Counted from the stretch's first letter, positions 53,248-61,603 are shown. The stretch is DNA of 64,000 nt from Saccharibacillus nicotianae (GCF_042681745.1 NZ_JBHUGF010000010.1:1116001-1180000), one strand, 5' to 3'. Notes: generated from the sequence alone by a model not told the origin. Numbers and translations: made by a program.

Positions 53248-54249
53248 ATGAAAAAAGTAAAAACGTTACGAACGGTGAGCATCATGCTCATGTTAGGAGT
53301 ATCGCTTACGGCTGTACATACAGCTTCTGCTGATCCAGTAGTGGATAGTGCTTTTTTTGAAAAACAAAAGCAAGTGGTGATGGATCAGACTACGACTCAT
53401 TCTAGTAATGATGCTAGTGCATCCAAAGAAGTGCAGAAGCTTGAAAATGCAGATTATTTGTATATGAGTCAAGATGGTCAGGTGTATAGTTCCAAACGTG
53501 GTTATCTAGGAGCCGCTAAAAAAGATGATGATCTAGAAGCTTCGCGTGTGGGGGATCAACCAACTCCGCCTATCAGTGGAAATGGGCCTGCGGTTAAAGA
53601 TGTAAATGGAGGGACAACCGGAGCTTTTGAACGTAAGCAATTGGCATACTCTGGCTTCGATAGTATTACATCAGATATCACTCTTCCTAAAGTAAGTGGT
53701 CTAGGCGCAGGGGAACAACCCTGGGTGTATTACGGATTTGATTCAGACAATGCTTCTATAGAAGCAGGATATGCGTACCAGACCGGTACATTTAGATGGT
53801 TACCGTATATTCGTTCTAATGGATTCTATTATGCAGATTCAGCGTACCAGAAGTATGATGGCAATCGTATTAACAGCGTACAATTTTATCTAGCCAAAAC
53901 AGCTACATCGGATACGTATTATAATGCATATATGGTTGTTGGTGGAACACAAGTAACGATTGCACCGACGAAATTTACCGATAGTGACGCTCATTCTACG
54001 TCAGTGAAAAAAGTAACTTCGATTGCGAAGAAAGCTTTTGATGGTACTAATATCGAAGGACGTACAATGAATCAACGCTATGATAATGTACAAGTATCTT
54101 TATTTTATCAAGACCAAGCTTATCCATGGACACAGTATCCAGAGTCTAGCGATTTTAAAAACAACAAATGGTACGGAACGATCGACAATCCAATCTCCTA
54201 TGTACACCGCGATTGGGACAGTACATCGATCTACCGCGATACCAACTAA
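53248..54249 (+). CDS. Secreted protein, possibly YrpD-like
   Basis: The 333-residue protein has a signal peptide (KKVKTLRTVSIMLMLGVSL, cleavage likely after TASA near residue 28). A low-complexity polar region follows, then a Tyr-rich beta domain (about 130-330) with WVYYGFDSDNASIEAGYAYQ and TYYNAYMVVGG. The second part recalls YrpD-type exported proteins from my memory, which I hold loosely. ATG 53248 has GAGAGGAA eight bases upstream; the earlier start at 53203 has none. It is a single-gene unit ended by a strong terminator. Confidence 0.7.
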   Translation: MKKVKTLRTVSIMLMLGVSLTAVHTASADPVVDSAFFEKQKQVVMDQTTTHSSNDASASKEVQKLENADYLYMSQDGQVYSSKRGYLGAAKKDDDLEASRVGDQPTPPISGNGPAVKDVNGGTTGAFERKQLAYSGFDSITSDITLPKVSGLGAGEQPWVYYGFDSDNASIEAGYAYQTGTFRWLPYIRSNGFYYADSAYQKYDGNRINSVQFYLAKTATSDTYYNAYMVVGGTQVTIAPTKFTDSDAHSTSVKKVTSIAKKAFDGTNIEGRTMNQRYDNVQVSLFYQDQAYPWTQYPESSDFKNNKWYGTIDNPISYVHRDWDSTSIYRDTN

Positions 54250-54343
54250 GATAGCGTTAGAATCGTCTATCATAGGGCGAATGCTTTCGCTACAGGTATA
54301 ATTAACTAGAACTAGGTGTAACACTTGAATGTAAAAAAATAAG

Positions 54344-54379
54344 AAAGAAGCCAGTAGTCATCATCTGGCTTCTTTTTTT
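54344..54379. terminator. Intrinsic terminator between convergent genes
   Basis: AAAGAAGCCAG pairs perfectly with CTGGCTTCTTT over ten bases, followed by a run of T. It ends the secreted protein gene and may also serve the convergent WYL operon. Confidence 0.9.
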
Positions 54380-54411
54380 GTACATTTTGTATGAATCGAA
54401 AAGCTACCTTA

Positions 54412-55227
54412 TTATTGCGATAGGCTATCTACCCCGTATCTAGATAATGCTTTGGTAGATGCATCGAATAGTCGCCATTGCAGATAATCATTTTCAAGTA
54501 CTATAACACGTTTACCGAGTGAGCGTAATTTGCTAAGTATATAATGTGTTTCGCTACCATCAAATACGAGATGAATATGATATGTCTGTGTATCTTCATT
54601 GAAGGTTACCTGTTTATCAAAGCATGAGAAAGCATGCAAAATACGAGTAAGTTCTATATTGTATTGAGGTAGAATTTGGATCAAAGCTTGATGCTGATTC
54701 GCTGTTACTTTTTGCTCCATATACTGCTGAATCCGATTATATTGAGAAATCTCGATAGCAGGTAGAGCCTTGATTTGTGTAATTCGTATCAGTCTTGTAG
54801 TCATTGCTACTTGAGAACGCAAATTGTACCAGATGAGATACCATTCACGCTTTACCATAGAAAATTCTAAGCGCCAGGGAACCGCAGGTTGATCTCCTGT
54901 TGATTGTCCATGTTTGTTCTCATAACGGATAGATACACATTGTTGTTGACGGATACTTTTTCGCAAAGGTTGAATTAGCGTATGATACATATGATGTTGA
55001 TGACTGCCCGCTTTCTCCACTAATACAGGTTGAAAAAGCAGTTGTTGCTCTTCAGGGATACTGTCTATGATTTTGGCAATCAGATCAGGAGATAATGCTT
55101 CACGAGCAACAGGGTGCGCTAACATCGTTTTGAGCCATATCCGTTCCTGTGTAGTTAAGGTGTACGTTCCATGTTCTTCTAAAGCAGATGTCAATTGATA
55201 ACTAAAAATTTTCTCGAACAGATTCAT
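54412..55227 (-). CDS. WYL-domain protein (second of pair)
   Basis: This 271-residue protein has a WYL domain at about residues 90-155 (CVSIRYENKHG, then VKREWYLIWYN and TRLIRITQIKAL) and a C-terminal WCX-like extension. The N terminus is helical but lacks a clear DNA-binding unit. It overlaps its upstream partner by 26 bases, so it is co-translated and may heterodimerise, as PafB with PafC. ATG 55227 is the best internal start, although AAGGAG is 13 bases away. WYL domains bind nucleic-acid ligands in known cases (PafBC, DriD, BrxR). It belongs to the operon divergent from the Y RNAs and rsr. Confidence 0.8.
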   Translation of the reverse strand: MNLFEKIFSYQLTSALEEHGTYTLTTQERIWLKTMLAHPVAREALSPDLIAKIIDSIPEEQQLLFQPVLVEKAGSHQHHMYHTLIQPLRKSIRQQQCVSIRYENKHGQSTGDQPAVPWRLEFSMVKREWYLIWYNLRSQVAMTTRLIRITQIKALPAIEISQYNRIQQYMEQKVTANQHQALIQILPQYNIELTRILHAFSCFDKQVTFNEDTQTYHIHLVFDGSETHYILSKLRSLGKRVIVLENDYLQWRLFDASTKALSRYGVDSLSQ

Positions 55228-56515
55228 AATAAGCTTGAATCTCCTTCCATTCATCAATCAAAGACTGACGTAATTCTGTGGGAGCAAGTACTTCACAGCT
55301 TGAACCAAAGCTACGTAGCCAGGGTCTAATCTCGGTATATCCATTGACTTGAATCTCATATATAAACCATTCATCGTTTTCATCTGTAATTTGTCCCCAT
55401 TGTCCTTGCAATACGACCCGCTCACGAATAAAGTCTGTTGGTAGTGGATCTGCTTTGTAAAAGCGTGCTTGCACTGTAATGGTATCTCCAGTATCAACTA
55501 ACCAGCTATATTGAGTTTTATGTTGTAACTTTTCCAGATATTTTGCAACATATTCTTCCGATTGTTGCTCTTCTTCTACAATATCAATTATCCCGCTCAT
55601 ACGAAATATCGCAATTTGTCCTTTGGGCTTAACGCCAAGCAGATACCAGCGGCCGTATTGATGATCGTAGACTACTTGCAGTGGCAACAACATATGCCGG
55701 TGCACAACAGTATTTTCATCTGCAAATAAAGGATTAGTCTGACGTGCACTATAATTATTTTTTACTTTAGTGGAAAAGTATTGAAACGAGATTTGTCGCC
55801 GCGCGCGAATCATTTGAAGCAATGTATATAGATGCGCTTCATCCAGAATACGAGCATCATAATGATATTTATAATGAAAAGGTTCAATTAATCGCTGATC
55901 CCATTGTTCAGCAGGGATAGAAGCTTGAAGTGCTTTTTTGAGATGATCACGCAGTAAATAACCTTGAACTGAAGGAATCTGTGTATTTGCCATAATATCT
56001 ACAAATTCATACAGTTCGATCAATTCAGCTTGAGAGAGACTATCGGTCAGATCATTATTGAGACGATAATGATACGGACGATTTCCGGGTTCACGACAAA
56101 TCACACCAATCTCTTCTAAATATCGTAGATCCGAACGAATCGTTTTCTCATCCGGCGGCGTGGTATCGCTATCGATCAGTTGCTCATCACAATAGGACAA
56201 TAGTTGATTAGCAGTCATAGTTTGCTGTTTTAGAGCAGTCAAAATCATAGGTAAACGCTGACTTTCAGATTCTTTGATCGATTTGGCGCGATATAGAAAA
56301 AGCAGACTAGGTTCAGCAGAATCAGCATAGCTATAACGAAATAAATCGTTGAGATCTTGTTCTTTGTTGATTTCGCGTAATTTACGAATAGTTTTATCAA
56401 AAGTATGTATAGAAATGCCCAATCTACCGGCAAATTGCTGTCGATTATATGCATTGCCTGTCAAAGCTAACATGCGCAGATATTGAATTTCTTTATCAAA
56501 GCTTTCTTTAGCCAT
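55202..56515 (-). CDS. WYL-domain transcriptional regulator (first of pair)
   Basis: The 437-residue regulator has an N-terminal helix-turn-helix (about 20-48: NRQQFAGRLGISIHTFDKTI), a second winged-helix-like unit (about 95-155, KTIRSDLRYLEEIGVI), a WYL domain (about 230-320, with GRWYLLGVKPKGQ and IAIFRMSGIIDI) and a WCX-like C terminus. GGAGG lies seven bases before ATG. It is divergent from the Y RNA-rsr unit with 136 bases between them, so regulation of that unit is a reasonable inference. WYL proteins sense nucleic-acid signals in characterised cases, fitting an RNA-quality or DNA-damage circuit. Confidence 0.87.
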   Translation of the reverse strand: MAKESFDKEIQYLRMLALTGNAYNRQQFAGRLGISIHTFDKTIRKLREINKEQDLNDLFRYSYADSAEPSLLFLYRAKSIKESESQRLPMILTALKQQTMTANQLLSYCDEQLIDSDTTPPDEKTIRSDLRYLEEIGVICREPGNRPYHYRLNNDLTDSLSQAELIELYEFVDIMANTQIPSVQGYLLRDHLKKALQASIPAEQWDQRLIEPFHYKYHYDARILDEAHLYTLLQMIRARRQISFQYFSTKVKNNYSARQTNPLFADENTVVHRHMLLPLQVVYDHQYGRWYLLGVKPKGQIAIFRMSGIIDIVEEEQQSEEYVAKYLEKLQHKTQYSWLVDTGDTITVQARFYKADPLPTDFIRERVVLQGQWGQITDENDEWFIYEIQVNGYTEIRPWLRSFGSSCEVLAPTELRQSLIDEWKEIQAYYESVRENF

Positions 56516-56651
56516 ATGTATTCCTCCAACCTTTTTATTATTTTATAAATAGTCGCCATACTTATGCCCTGTTCGCTAGATCGATAACATGAGAAGATAA
56601 ACGTATCAAAAAGAGAGCAATACAAACACTAATATTATATCAGTGTATGGC

Positions 56652-56787
56652 ATATCCGAGGCGTTCGAAAGGGTTACTTCGACTTTTAATCGACAGGTCG
56701 CTGGTTCGAATCCAGCTTCCGCTGTATCTAGCGGAATAGCTCAGAGGTAGAGCGGTACGTACCTTTTCACTTTTTTTCTTCGGATAT
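56652..56787 (+). ncRNA. Y RNA (YrlA-type), copy 1, with circularly permuted tRNA-like domain
   Basis: Outer helix: 56652-56661 pairs with 56778-56787 (10 bp, one G-T). Second helix: 56667-56677 with 56759-56768 (one bulged T). Inside lies a tRNA in permuted order: anticodon-like arm 56679-56693 (TCGA stem, loop CTTTTAA, so UUU), variable bases, T arm 56700-56716 (GCTGG/CCAGC, loop TTCGAAT), 3' acceptor strand TTCCGCT, linker GTATCT, 5' acceptor strand AGCGGAA, and D arm 56739-56753 (GCTC/GAGC, loop AGAGGTA). No CCA end exists. A T run follows at 56790. Bacterial Ro60-binding Y RNAs have this kind of tRNA mimic; the neighbouring gene is Ro60. Confidence 0.88.
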
Positions 56788-56832
56788 ACTTTTTAATACT
56801 ACCTGTAAAAGAAAATAGGTAAAGTAAATAAA

Positions 56833-56968
56833 TTATCGAGGCGCTTGGAAGGGTTACTTCGCATTCATGGCGTACGGTTGCCGGTTCGAATCCGGATTCC
56901 GCTATATGGCGGAATATCTCAATGGCAGAGCCGTATTTTGACACCTTTTCAGCTTACTTCCTCGATGA
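56833..56968 (+). ncRNA. Y RNA (YrlA-type), copy 2, with circularly permuted tRNA-like domain
   Basis: It has the same length and layout as copy 1, displaced by 181 bases. Outer helix: 56833-56841 with 56960-56968. Second helix: 56847-56854 with 56943-56950, with two G-T pairs. The tRNA part has a weak anticodon-like arm (CGC/GCG, loop ATTCATG, UCA at the anticodon position), T arm with loop TTCGAAT and a four-pair stem, perfect seven-pair acceptor ATTCCGC/GCGGAAT over linker TATATG, and a three-pair D arm with GG in the loop. AAGGGTTACTTCG and CGAGGCG are identical in both copies. No T run follows; the rsr start codon is 36 bases further. Confidence 0.86.
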
Positions 56969-57004
56969 TATCAATATACACCACTTTATAAGGAGGCGAA
57001 CAGA

Positions 57005-58510
57005 ATGAGCCAAGCCAAACATATTTTTCAACAATCAACACCATCGATATTAAATCGTGCAGTCTATCCTGCATATGAGCGTAATCTACAAGAACGTTAT
57101 CTACAAACATTGTTAACAAATACATTAGGAAATACGGTATATGCTAACAATCGTGAACTATTGATCGAAGCTACAGGGCTACATCAAGAAATGAGTGAAC
57201 TCGATCCTGAATTTATGGCAAAAGCACTGGTATTTGCACGTAATCAAGGTTATATGAGACTGCAACCCATTTATGGATTAGCTATCTTGTCCAAAGTCCA
57301 TCCTCAACTGTTCGCCCGTATTTTTGCACATATTATACGTATCCCTTCAGATTTAGCAGAATTTTTGACTATTTTAGAAAGTATCGGTCGTGGACAGGGT
57401 GGACGTGCAGTGAAGCGCCAAATCGCTTTATTTCTAAATCGTACCTCTGAATACTGGGCGCTAAAATATAATGGTCGCGGACGTGGATTCAATCTGAGTG
57501 ATGCTATTGTCACTTCTCATCCTATCCCTGTAGATGTTAAGCAACAAGCTTTATTTCGTTATTTGCGAGGACATGAGACTAATCTAGCATTGATTCCACA
57601 GATCGAAGCGATGGAGAAACTCAAAAAAGTAACTACAGATAAAGATCGTATCAAGCAGATTCAAAAAGGCAAACTACCTTATGAGATTGTTACGAGTGCT
57701 ATTACACCAACACCAAAAGTCTGGGCACATTTATTGTACCAGATGCCTGTATTTGCATTGTTACGTCATTTGAATACGTTACATCGTCATCAGGTATTGG
57801 ATTATCCTGAGCATTTGCAATATGTACAGCAACGTTTAACCGATATAGAAGCGTTACGAAAAGCCAAAATTTTACCTTTTCAATTTGCTAAAGCGTACAA
57901 TGAAGTGAACCATCCTGAACTACGAGATACGTTAAGCGAGGCAGTGGATTTATCGTTTGCTAATTTACCCGATTTGCCAGGGCGAACAGCTATCTTTTTG
58001 GATATTTCAGGTTCGATGAATGGTGAGTATTTGCAGACAGGTGCTGTATTTGCTTATGCATTGTACAAAAAAACGAACGGAAATTCTTTATTCTGGTTGT
58101 TCAATACTACAGTACATGATGCAAGACCTTCACGTCGTGATAGTATTATGGGTCAATCTAGACAGGTAAAAGCCTATGGAGGCACCAATACAGGAGCACC
58201 TGTAAAGCAGTTGACAGAGCTTAAAGAAAAAGTAGATCAGATCATTATGATTACCGATGAACAGCAAAACGTGGGTAGTGCTTTTTATACTGAACTGAAA
58301 AAGTATCGCAAACAGATAAATTCTGATACCAAAGCCTTTATTATCGATATTGCTCCGTATCAAACGGCTATGGTTCCACCTAATGATCGCCAAACATTTT
58401 ATATTTATGGCTGGAGCGATACTGTTCTTTCTTATATTTCACAAACGCTTAAAGGATTCAATCATATGCAACATGAAGTAGAACAAATGGATCTAGATAA
58501 AGATCTATAA
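57005..58510 (+). CDS. rsr: Ro60-family TROVE/vWA protein (Rsr)
   Basis: Ro60 proteins form a HEAT-repeat ring that binds Y RNAs on its rim and ends of misfolded RNAs in its cavity. In Deinococcus, Rsr with a Y RNA docks onto PNPase for RNA degradation. This 501-residue protein has the TROVE domain at about 15-320 (SELDPEFMAKALVFARNQGYMR, FLTILESIGRGQGGRAVK) and a vWA domain with an intact MIDAS: Asp333 in DISGSM, Thr in YGGTNTGAP and Asp in MITDEQ. AAGGAGG precedes ATG by nine bases. Two Y RNA-like genes lie directly upstream. No rtcB RNA ligase gene is adjacent, unlike in Salmonella. Confidence 0.95.
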   Translation: MSQAKHIFQQSTPSILNRAVYPAYERNLQERYLQTLLTNTLGNTVYANNRELLIEATGLHQEMSELDPEFMAKALVFARNQGYMRLQPIYGLAILSKVHPQLFARIFAHIIRIPSDLAEFLTILESIGRGQGGRAVKRQIALFLNRTSEYWALKYNGRGRGFNLSDAIVTSHPIPVDVKQQALFRYLRGHETNLALIPQIEAMEKLKKVTTDKDRIKQIQKGKLPYEIVTSAITPTPKVWAHLLYQMPVFALLRHLNTLHRHQVLDYPEHLQYVQQRLTDIEALRKAKILPFQFAKAYNEVNHPELRDTLSEAVDLSFANLPDLPGRTAIFLDISGSMNGEYLQTGAVFAYALYKKTNGNSLFWLFNTTVHDARPSRRDSIMGQSRQVKAYGGTNTGAPVKQLTELKEKVDQIIMITDEQQNVGSAFYTELKKYRKQINSDTKAFIIDIAPYQTAMVPPNDRQTFYIYGWSDTVLSYISQTLKGFNHMQHEVEQMDLDKDL

Positions 58511-58524
58511 TACCTAATCATATA

Positions 58525-58574
58525 AGAGAATTTCCCCTTTAGTGCAGTTGCAATAGAAGAGGGGGATTTTCTGC
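58525..58574 (+). terminator. Possible terminator of rsr
   Basis: AGAATTTCCCC and GGGGGATTTTCT can pair with an internal mismatch, with only a short T stretch after. It is weaker than the other terminators in the window. Confidence 0.4.
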
Positions 58575-58600
58575 GTTGTTTCATCAATTTACATTACATA

Positions 58601-58629
58601 TTTACTTTAAAGGAACAACGTATTATAAT
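58601..58629 (+). promoter_or_regulatory. Promoter of the iron-binding lipoprotein gene
   Basis: TTTACT (58601-58606) and a perfect TATAAT (58624-58629) are 17 bases apart. The predicted start overlaps the Fur-like box. Confidence 0.65.
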
Positions 58630-58639
58630 AGCAATCGTT

Positions 58640-58658
58640 GAGAATAATTATCATTATC
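58640..58658 (+). promoter_or_regulatory. Fur box
   Basis: The 19 bases match the classical Fur consensus at 16 positions and contain TGAGAAT-A-ATTATCA, one change from the Bacillus 7-1-7 core. Iron-bound Fur should block the promoter just upstream. Confidence 0.82.
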
Positions 58659-58704
58659 ATAAAAATAAAAAAGATAATGGTACGGATATGAAGGAGACAG
58701 GAAC

Positions 58705-59667
58705 ATGATACTGAAAAAATTAACCAAAACCATTTTGACAGTGGGCGCATTAACAGCAATTTTGGCAGGGTGTGGAAATACAAGCACAGCGAATCGAGCT
58801 GCTACAACAAGCGCTAACAATGCCAATGCGATTACGATCCAAGACACAGTAGGTACAACTACTTTGCCAGCTCCTGCACAAAAAGTAGTTGCACTGGAAT
58901 GGTCATTTGCAGACGATCTATTAGCACTTGGAATAACACCTGTCGGCATTGCTGATGATGATAAGCCAGAAGCAATGACCAAATTAGCAGGCAAAGCATT
59001 TGAATATATGCCTTTAGGTAAACGTGAGACTCCTGATTTGGAAAAGATCACTGAAGCTGCGCCTGATCTGATTATTGCAGATAGTGATCGTCATACGAAG
59101 ATCAAAGATCAATTGGATCAGATTGCGCCTACAATTGTATTGAATAGTCGTAAAGGTTCTTATGCGGAAAGTATTGATGATTTCAAAGTGATTGCCAAAG
59201 CTGTCGGCAAAGAAAAAGAAGCCGAAGCACGCGTAAAACAGCATGATCAAATCATGGCTGATCTTAAAAAACAAGTAGAAGCAATGGGAAGCAAAAAAGT
59301 ATTGATTGGTGTGGCACGCAAAGACGGATTTGATGTGCATACATCCGATTCTTATGCAGGACAAGTAATGACAGAAATGGGCTTCCAAAATGCAATCTCT
59401 AATACTGACGAACCTTATGTAGAGTTAAGTTTAGAGACGCTCACTACACTTGATCCAGATGTGATCTTTATCGCAACGGATGATTCAGAAGCGATTACGA
59501 ATAAGTGGAAAGAAACACCAGTGTGGAAAAATTTAAAAGCTGCTAAAAACAATCAAGTCTTTATGGTAGATCGTGATATCTGGACTCGATTCCGCGGTAT
59601 CACACCTGCCGAGAAAATCGGACAGAATGCACTGGACTTTATTAACGGTAAAGTGAAAAGCCAATAG
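58705..59667 (+). CDS. Iron-siderophore ABC transporter substrate-binding lipoprotein
   Basis: The 320-residue protein has a lipoprotein signal (lipobox ILAGC near residue 22), a Thr/Asn-rich spacer and a class III periplasmic-binding fold: VVALEWSFADDLLALGITPVGIA, TPDLEKITEAAPDLIIA and a long central helix rich in Lys and Glu. This matches FecB/YfiY-like binding proteins for ferric siderophores. The Fur box supports an iron role. AAGGAGA lies before ATG. No permease or ATPase gene accompanies it, so it must work with a transporter encoded elsewhere. Confidence 0.88.
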   Translation: MILKKLTKTILTVGALTAILAGCGNTSTANRAATTSANNANAITIQDTVGTTTLPAPAQKVVALEWSFADDLLALGITPVGIADDDKPEAMTKLAGKAFEYMPLGKRETPDLEKITEAAPDLIIADSDRHTKIKDQLDQIAPTIVLNSRKGSYAESIDDFKVIAKAVGKEKEAEARVKQHDQIMADLKKQVEAMGSKKVLIGVARKDGFDVHTSDSYAGQVMTEMGFQNAISNTDEPYVELSLETLTTLDPDVIFIATDDSEAITNKWKETPVWKNLKAAKNNQVFMVDRDIWTRFRGITPAEKIGQNALDFINGKVKSQ

Positions 59668-59788
59668 TCTAGCACATATAATAAGTGAATAGACAAACCG
59701 AATCCAGTTAAAAGTGACGTACAGATATAGTTGCTGATAGTCAAGGTTTTGTTTTGAAATGTGGCAGATCATAGCATGATACAGAATA

Positions 59789-59836
59789 GGAGATACAGAG
59801 CAGAATATTTGCGCTCTATATCTCCTATTTTTATTT
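59789..59836 (+). terminator. Intrinsic terminator after the iron-binding lipoprotein gene
   Basis: GGAGATA-c-AGAGC pairs with GCTCT-a-TATCTCC over an 11-base loop, followed by TATTTTTATTT. Confidence 0.8.
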
Positions 59837-59888
59837 CACAAACGATTCTTTTAGCAAGATTCTTAGACAAGAAGCTATTGTTATCAAA

Positions 59889-60719
59889 TCAACCTTTAAC
59901 AGCACCTGCTACAACACCTCTAACAATATACTTTTGCAATAAAATAAATACGATAATGGAAGGCATTACCGCCATCACCATAGCAGTCATCGCATATTGC
60001 CAATCCGACGTATACTGTCCGACAAATGTATAAGCGGCAAGCGTTAACGTTTTGGTGGCAGGAGAACCATTCACCATCAGTAATGGTAACAGAAAGTCAT
60101 TCCAGATCCACATCACATCAATAATAATAATCGTTGTCGTCACCGATTGGAGTAGAGGGAAGATAACTAAGAAAAACAACTTGAATCCAGAAGCTCCATC
60201 TATCGTCGCGCTTTCATCGATTTCCCGAGGAATCCCTTTGACGAATCCATGATAAATAAAGACGGCTAGTGGTGCACCGAATCCCCAATACAAAATGCCG
60301 AGTCCCCAAGTGCTATCTGATAAATGAAGATTTTTAGCTAATTGCAATACAGTTAACATAATCGATTGAAACGGAATTAACATCGGTACAATACAGAGCA
60401 GATAAATTATATTGCTCCATTTGGATTGTGTACGAGATAATTTGTAAGCCGCAACCGAGGAGAATAAAATAATCCCGACCAGACCAATTACCGTAATAAT
60501 CGTATTATTAATAAATAAACGTGGGTAATTGATATATTTCCATACATACGCATAGTTATCGAAATTAAACTGTTGAGGCATAGCGATCACATCACTCATG
60601 ACTTCGGAAAAACTTTTAAAAGAGTTAATAATCGCCAGAATAAGTGGATACAAAAATAACAGTGACAGTATAATCATAACTATTTCCAGAATCAAGCGAC
60701 CTGTTTTGGCGGATGTCAT
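59889..60719 (-). CDS. Sugar ABC transporter permease, MalG type
   Basis: This 276-residue permease has six hydrophobic segments and the EAA loop EIDESATIDGASGFKLFF (about 180-197) that docks to the ATPase. It is the CUT1 family's second permease (MalG/AraQ-like), ending in a short VRGVVAGAVKG tail. Its ATG overlaps the stop of the upstream permease (TGATG), so they are translated together. No ATPase or binding protein gene lies downstream on this strand; many such systems share the MsmX ATPase. Confidence 0.9.
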   Translation of the reverse strand: MTSAKTGRLILEIVMIILSLLFLYPLILAIINSFKSFSEVMSDVIAMPQQFNFDNYAYVWKYINYPRLFINNTIITVIGLVGIILFSSVAAYKLSRTQSKWSNIIYLLCIVPMLIPFQSIMLTVLQLAKNLHLSDSTWGLGILYWGFGAPLAVFIYHGFVKGIPREIDESATIDGASGFKLFFLVIFPLLQSVTTTIIIIDVMWIWNDFLLPLLMVNGSPATKTLTLAAYTFVGQYTSDWQYAMTAMVMAVMPSIIVFILLQKYIVRGVVAGAVKG

Positions 60720-61603
60720 CAGGCTTCAACCTCCCTGCGTTTAAAGATACCAAGCTGAATAAATGTGATTACAAGTACGGCTATAAATAACACCAGTGCT
60801 TTGGCAGTTCCATAGCCGTATAAGTTATTTTGGAATGTGTCTCGATAAATATCATAAGCGACACTGTATGTTGTTCCACCAGGGCCACCGCCGGTTAATG
60901 AAAGGATCACATCAAATACTTTGATCGAGTTCGTAAGCGCCATAAAGACTGATATTGTAATCGATGGAGCGAGTAGAGGTAACGTAATACTAAAAAATTT
61001 GCGAAATGCTCCTGCACCATCGACAGTAGCTGCTTCTTTAAGATCTTCAGGCACAGCTTGTAATCCTGCAATATAGATCACCATATAAAATCCAACCGAT
61101 TGCCAGATGGACACCCCTAGAATCGAGATAAAAGCAAGCCCCGGTTCACCTAACCAGCTCATCGCGAATATCCCCCAGCCTGTGGTAGTACCAAGCGATT
61201 CAAATCCTTGCATAAAAATAAATTTCCAGATAAAGCCGACAATCACCAGACTTAGAATATAAGGGACAAAAAATGCCGCCCGTAACCATGTAGTAGATCG
61301 TAATTTCATATCCAAAATCAATGCTAGGACAATCGCCAGCACATTAACCAGTACGATATACAGCACCATGTATTTGATCGTGAACCATGCGGCACTACTG
61401 AAATTCGCATCCCCTGTAAAAATTTGCTGAAAATTATCCAGCCCTACAAATTTAGGATGCTTGGCGATTCCATTCCATTTGGTCAATGAATAACGCACAG
61501 TCATCACAAATGGAATATAAAAAGCAACCGCTATACAGATCAGCACAGGTAAAGTAAATATGCCAAATTGCAATCGATCAGACCATTTTCGCCCCATTTT
61601 CAT
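60719..61603 (-). CDS. Sugar ABC transporter permease, MalF/UgpA type
   Basis: The 294-residue permease has six hydrophobic segments and the EAA loop EDLKEAATVDGAGAFRKFF (about 190-208), followed by LPLLAPSITISVFMALTNSIKVFDVI, diagnostic for CUT1 first permeases (AmyD/LacF-like). GAGGT lies seven bases before ATG. It heads a two-permease operon, divergent from a YesM-type kinase. The usual binding protein gene is not seen and may lie beyond the right edge. Substrate is probably an oligosaccharide or modified sugar. Confidence 0.9.
   Translation of the reverse strand: MKMGRKWSDRLQFGIFTLPVLICIAVAFYIPFVMTVRYSLTKWNGIAKHPKFVGLDNFQQIFTGDANFSSAAWFTIKYMVLYIVLVNVLAIVLALILDMKLRSTTWLRAAFFVPYILSLVIVGFIWKFIFMQGFESLGTTTGWGIFAMSWLGEPGLAFISILGVSIWQSVGFYMVIYIAGLQAVPEDLKEAATVDGAGAFRKFFSITLPLLAPSITISVFMALTNSIKVFDVILSLTGGGPGGTTYSVAYDIYRDTFQNNLYGYGTAKALVLFIAVLVITFIQLGIFKRREVEA

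Noticed and set aside
56683..56753. An ordinary tRNA gene (for example tRNA-Lys) in the Ro60 region
   Set aside because: The arms come in permuted order, the acceptor strands are joined by a six-base linker, and there is no CCA or free 5' end, so it is not a conventional tRNA.
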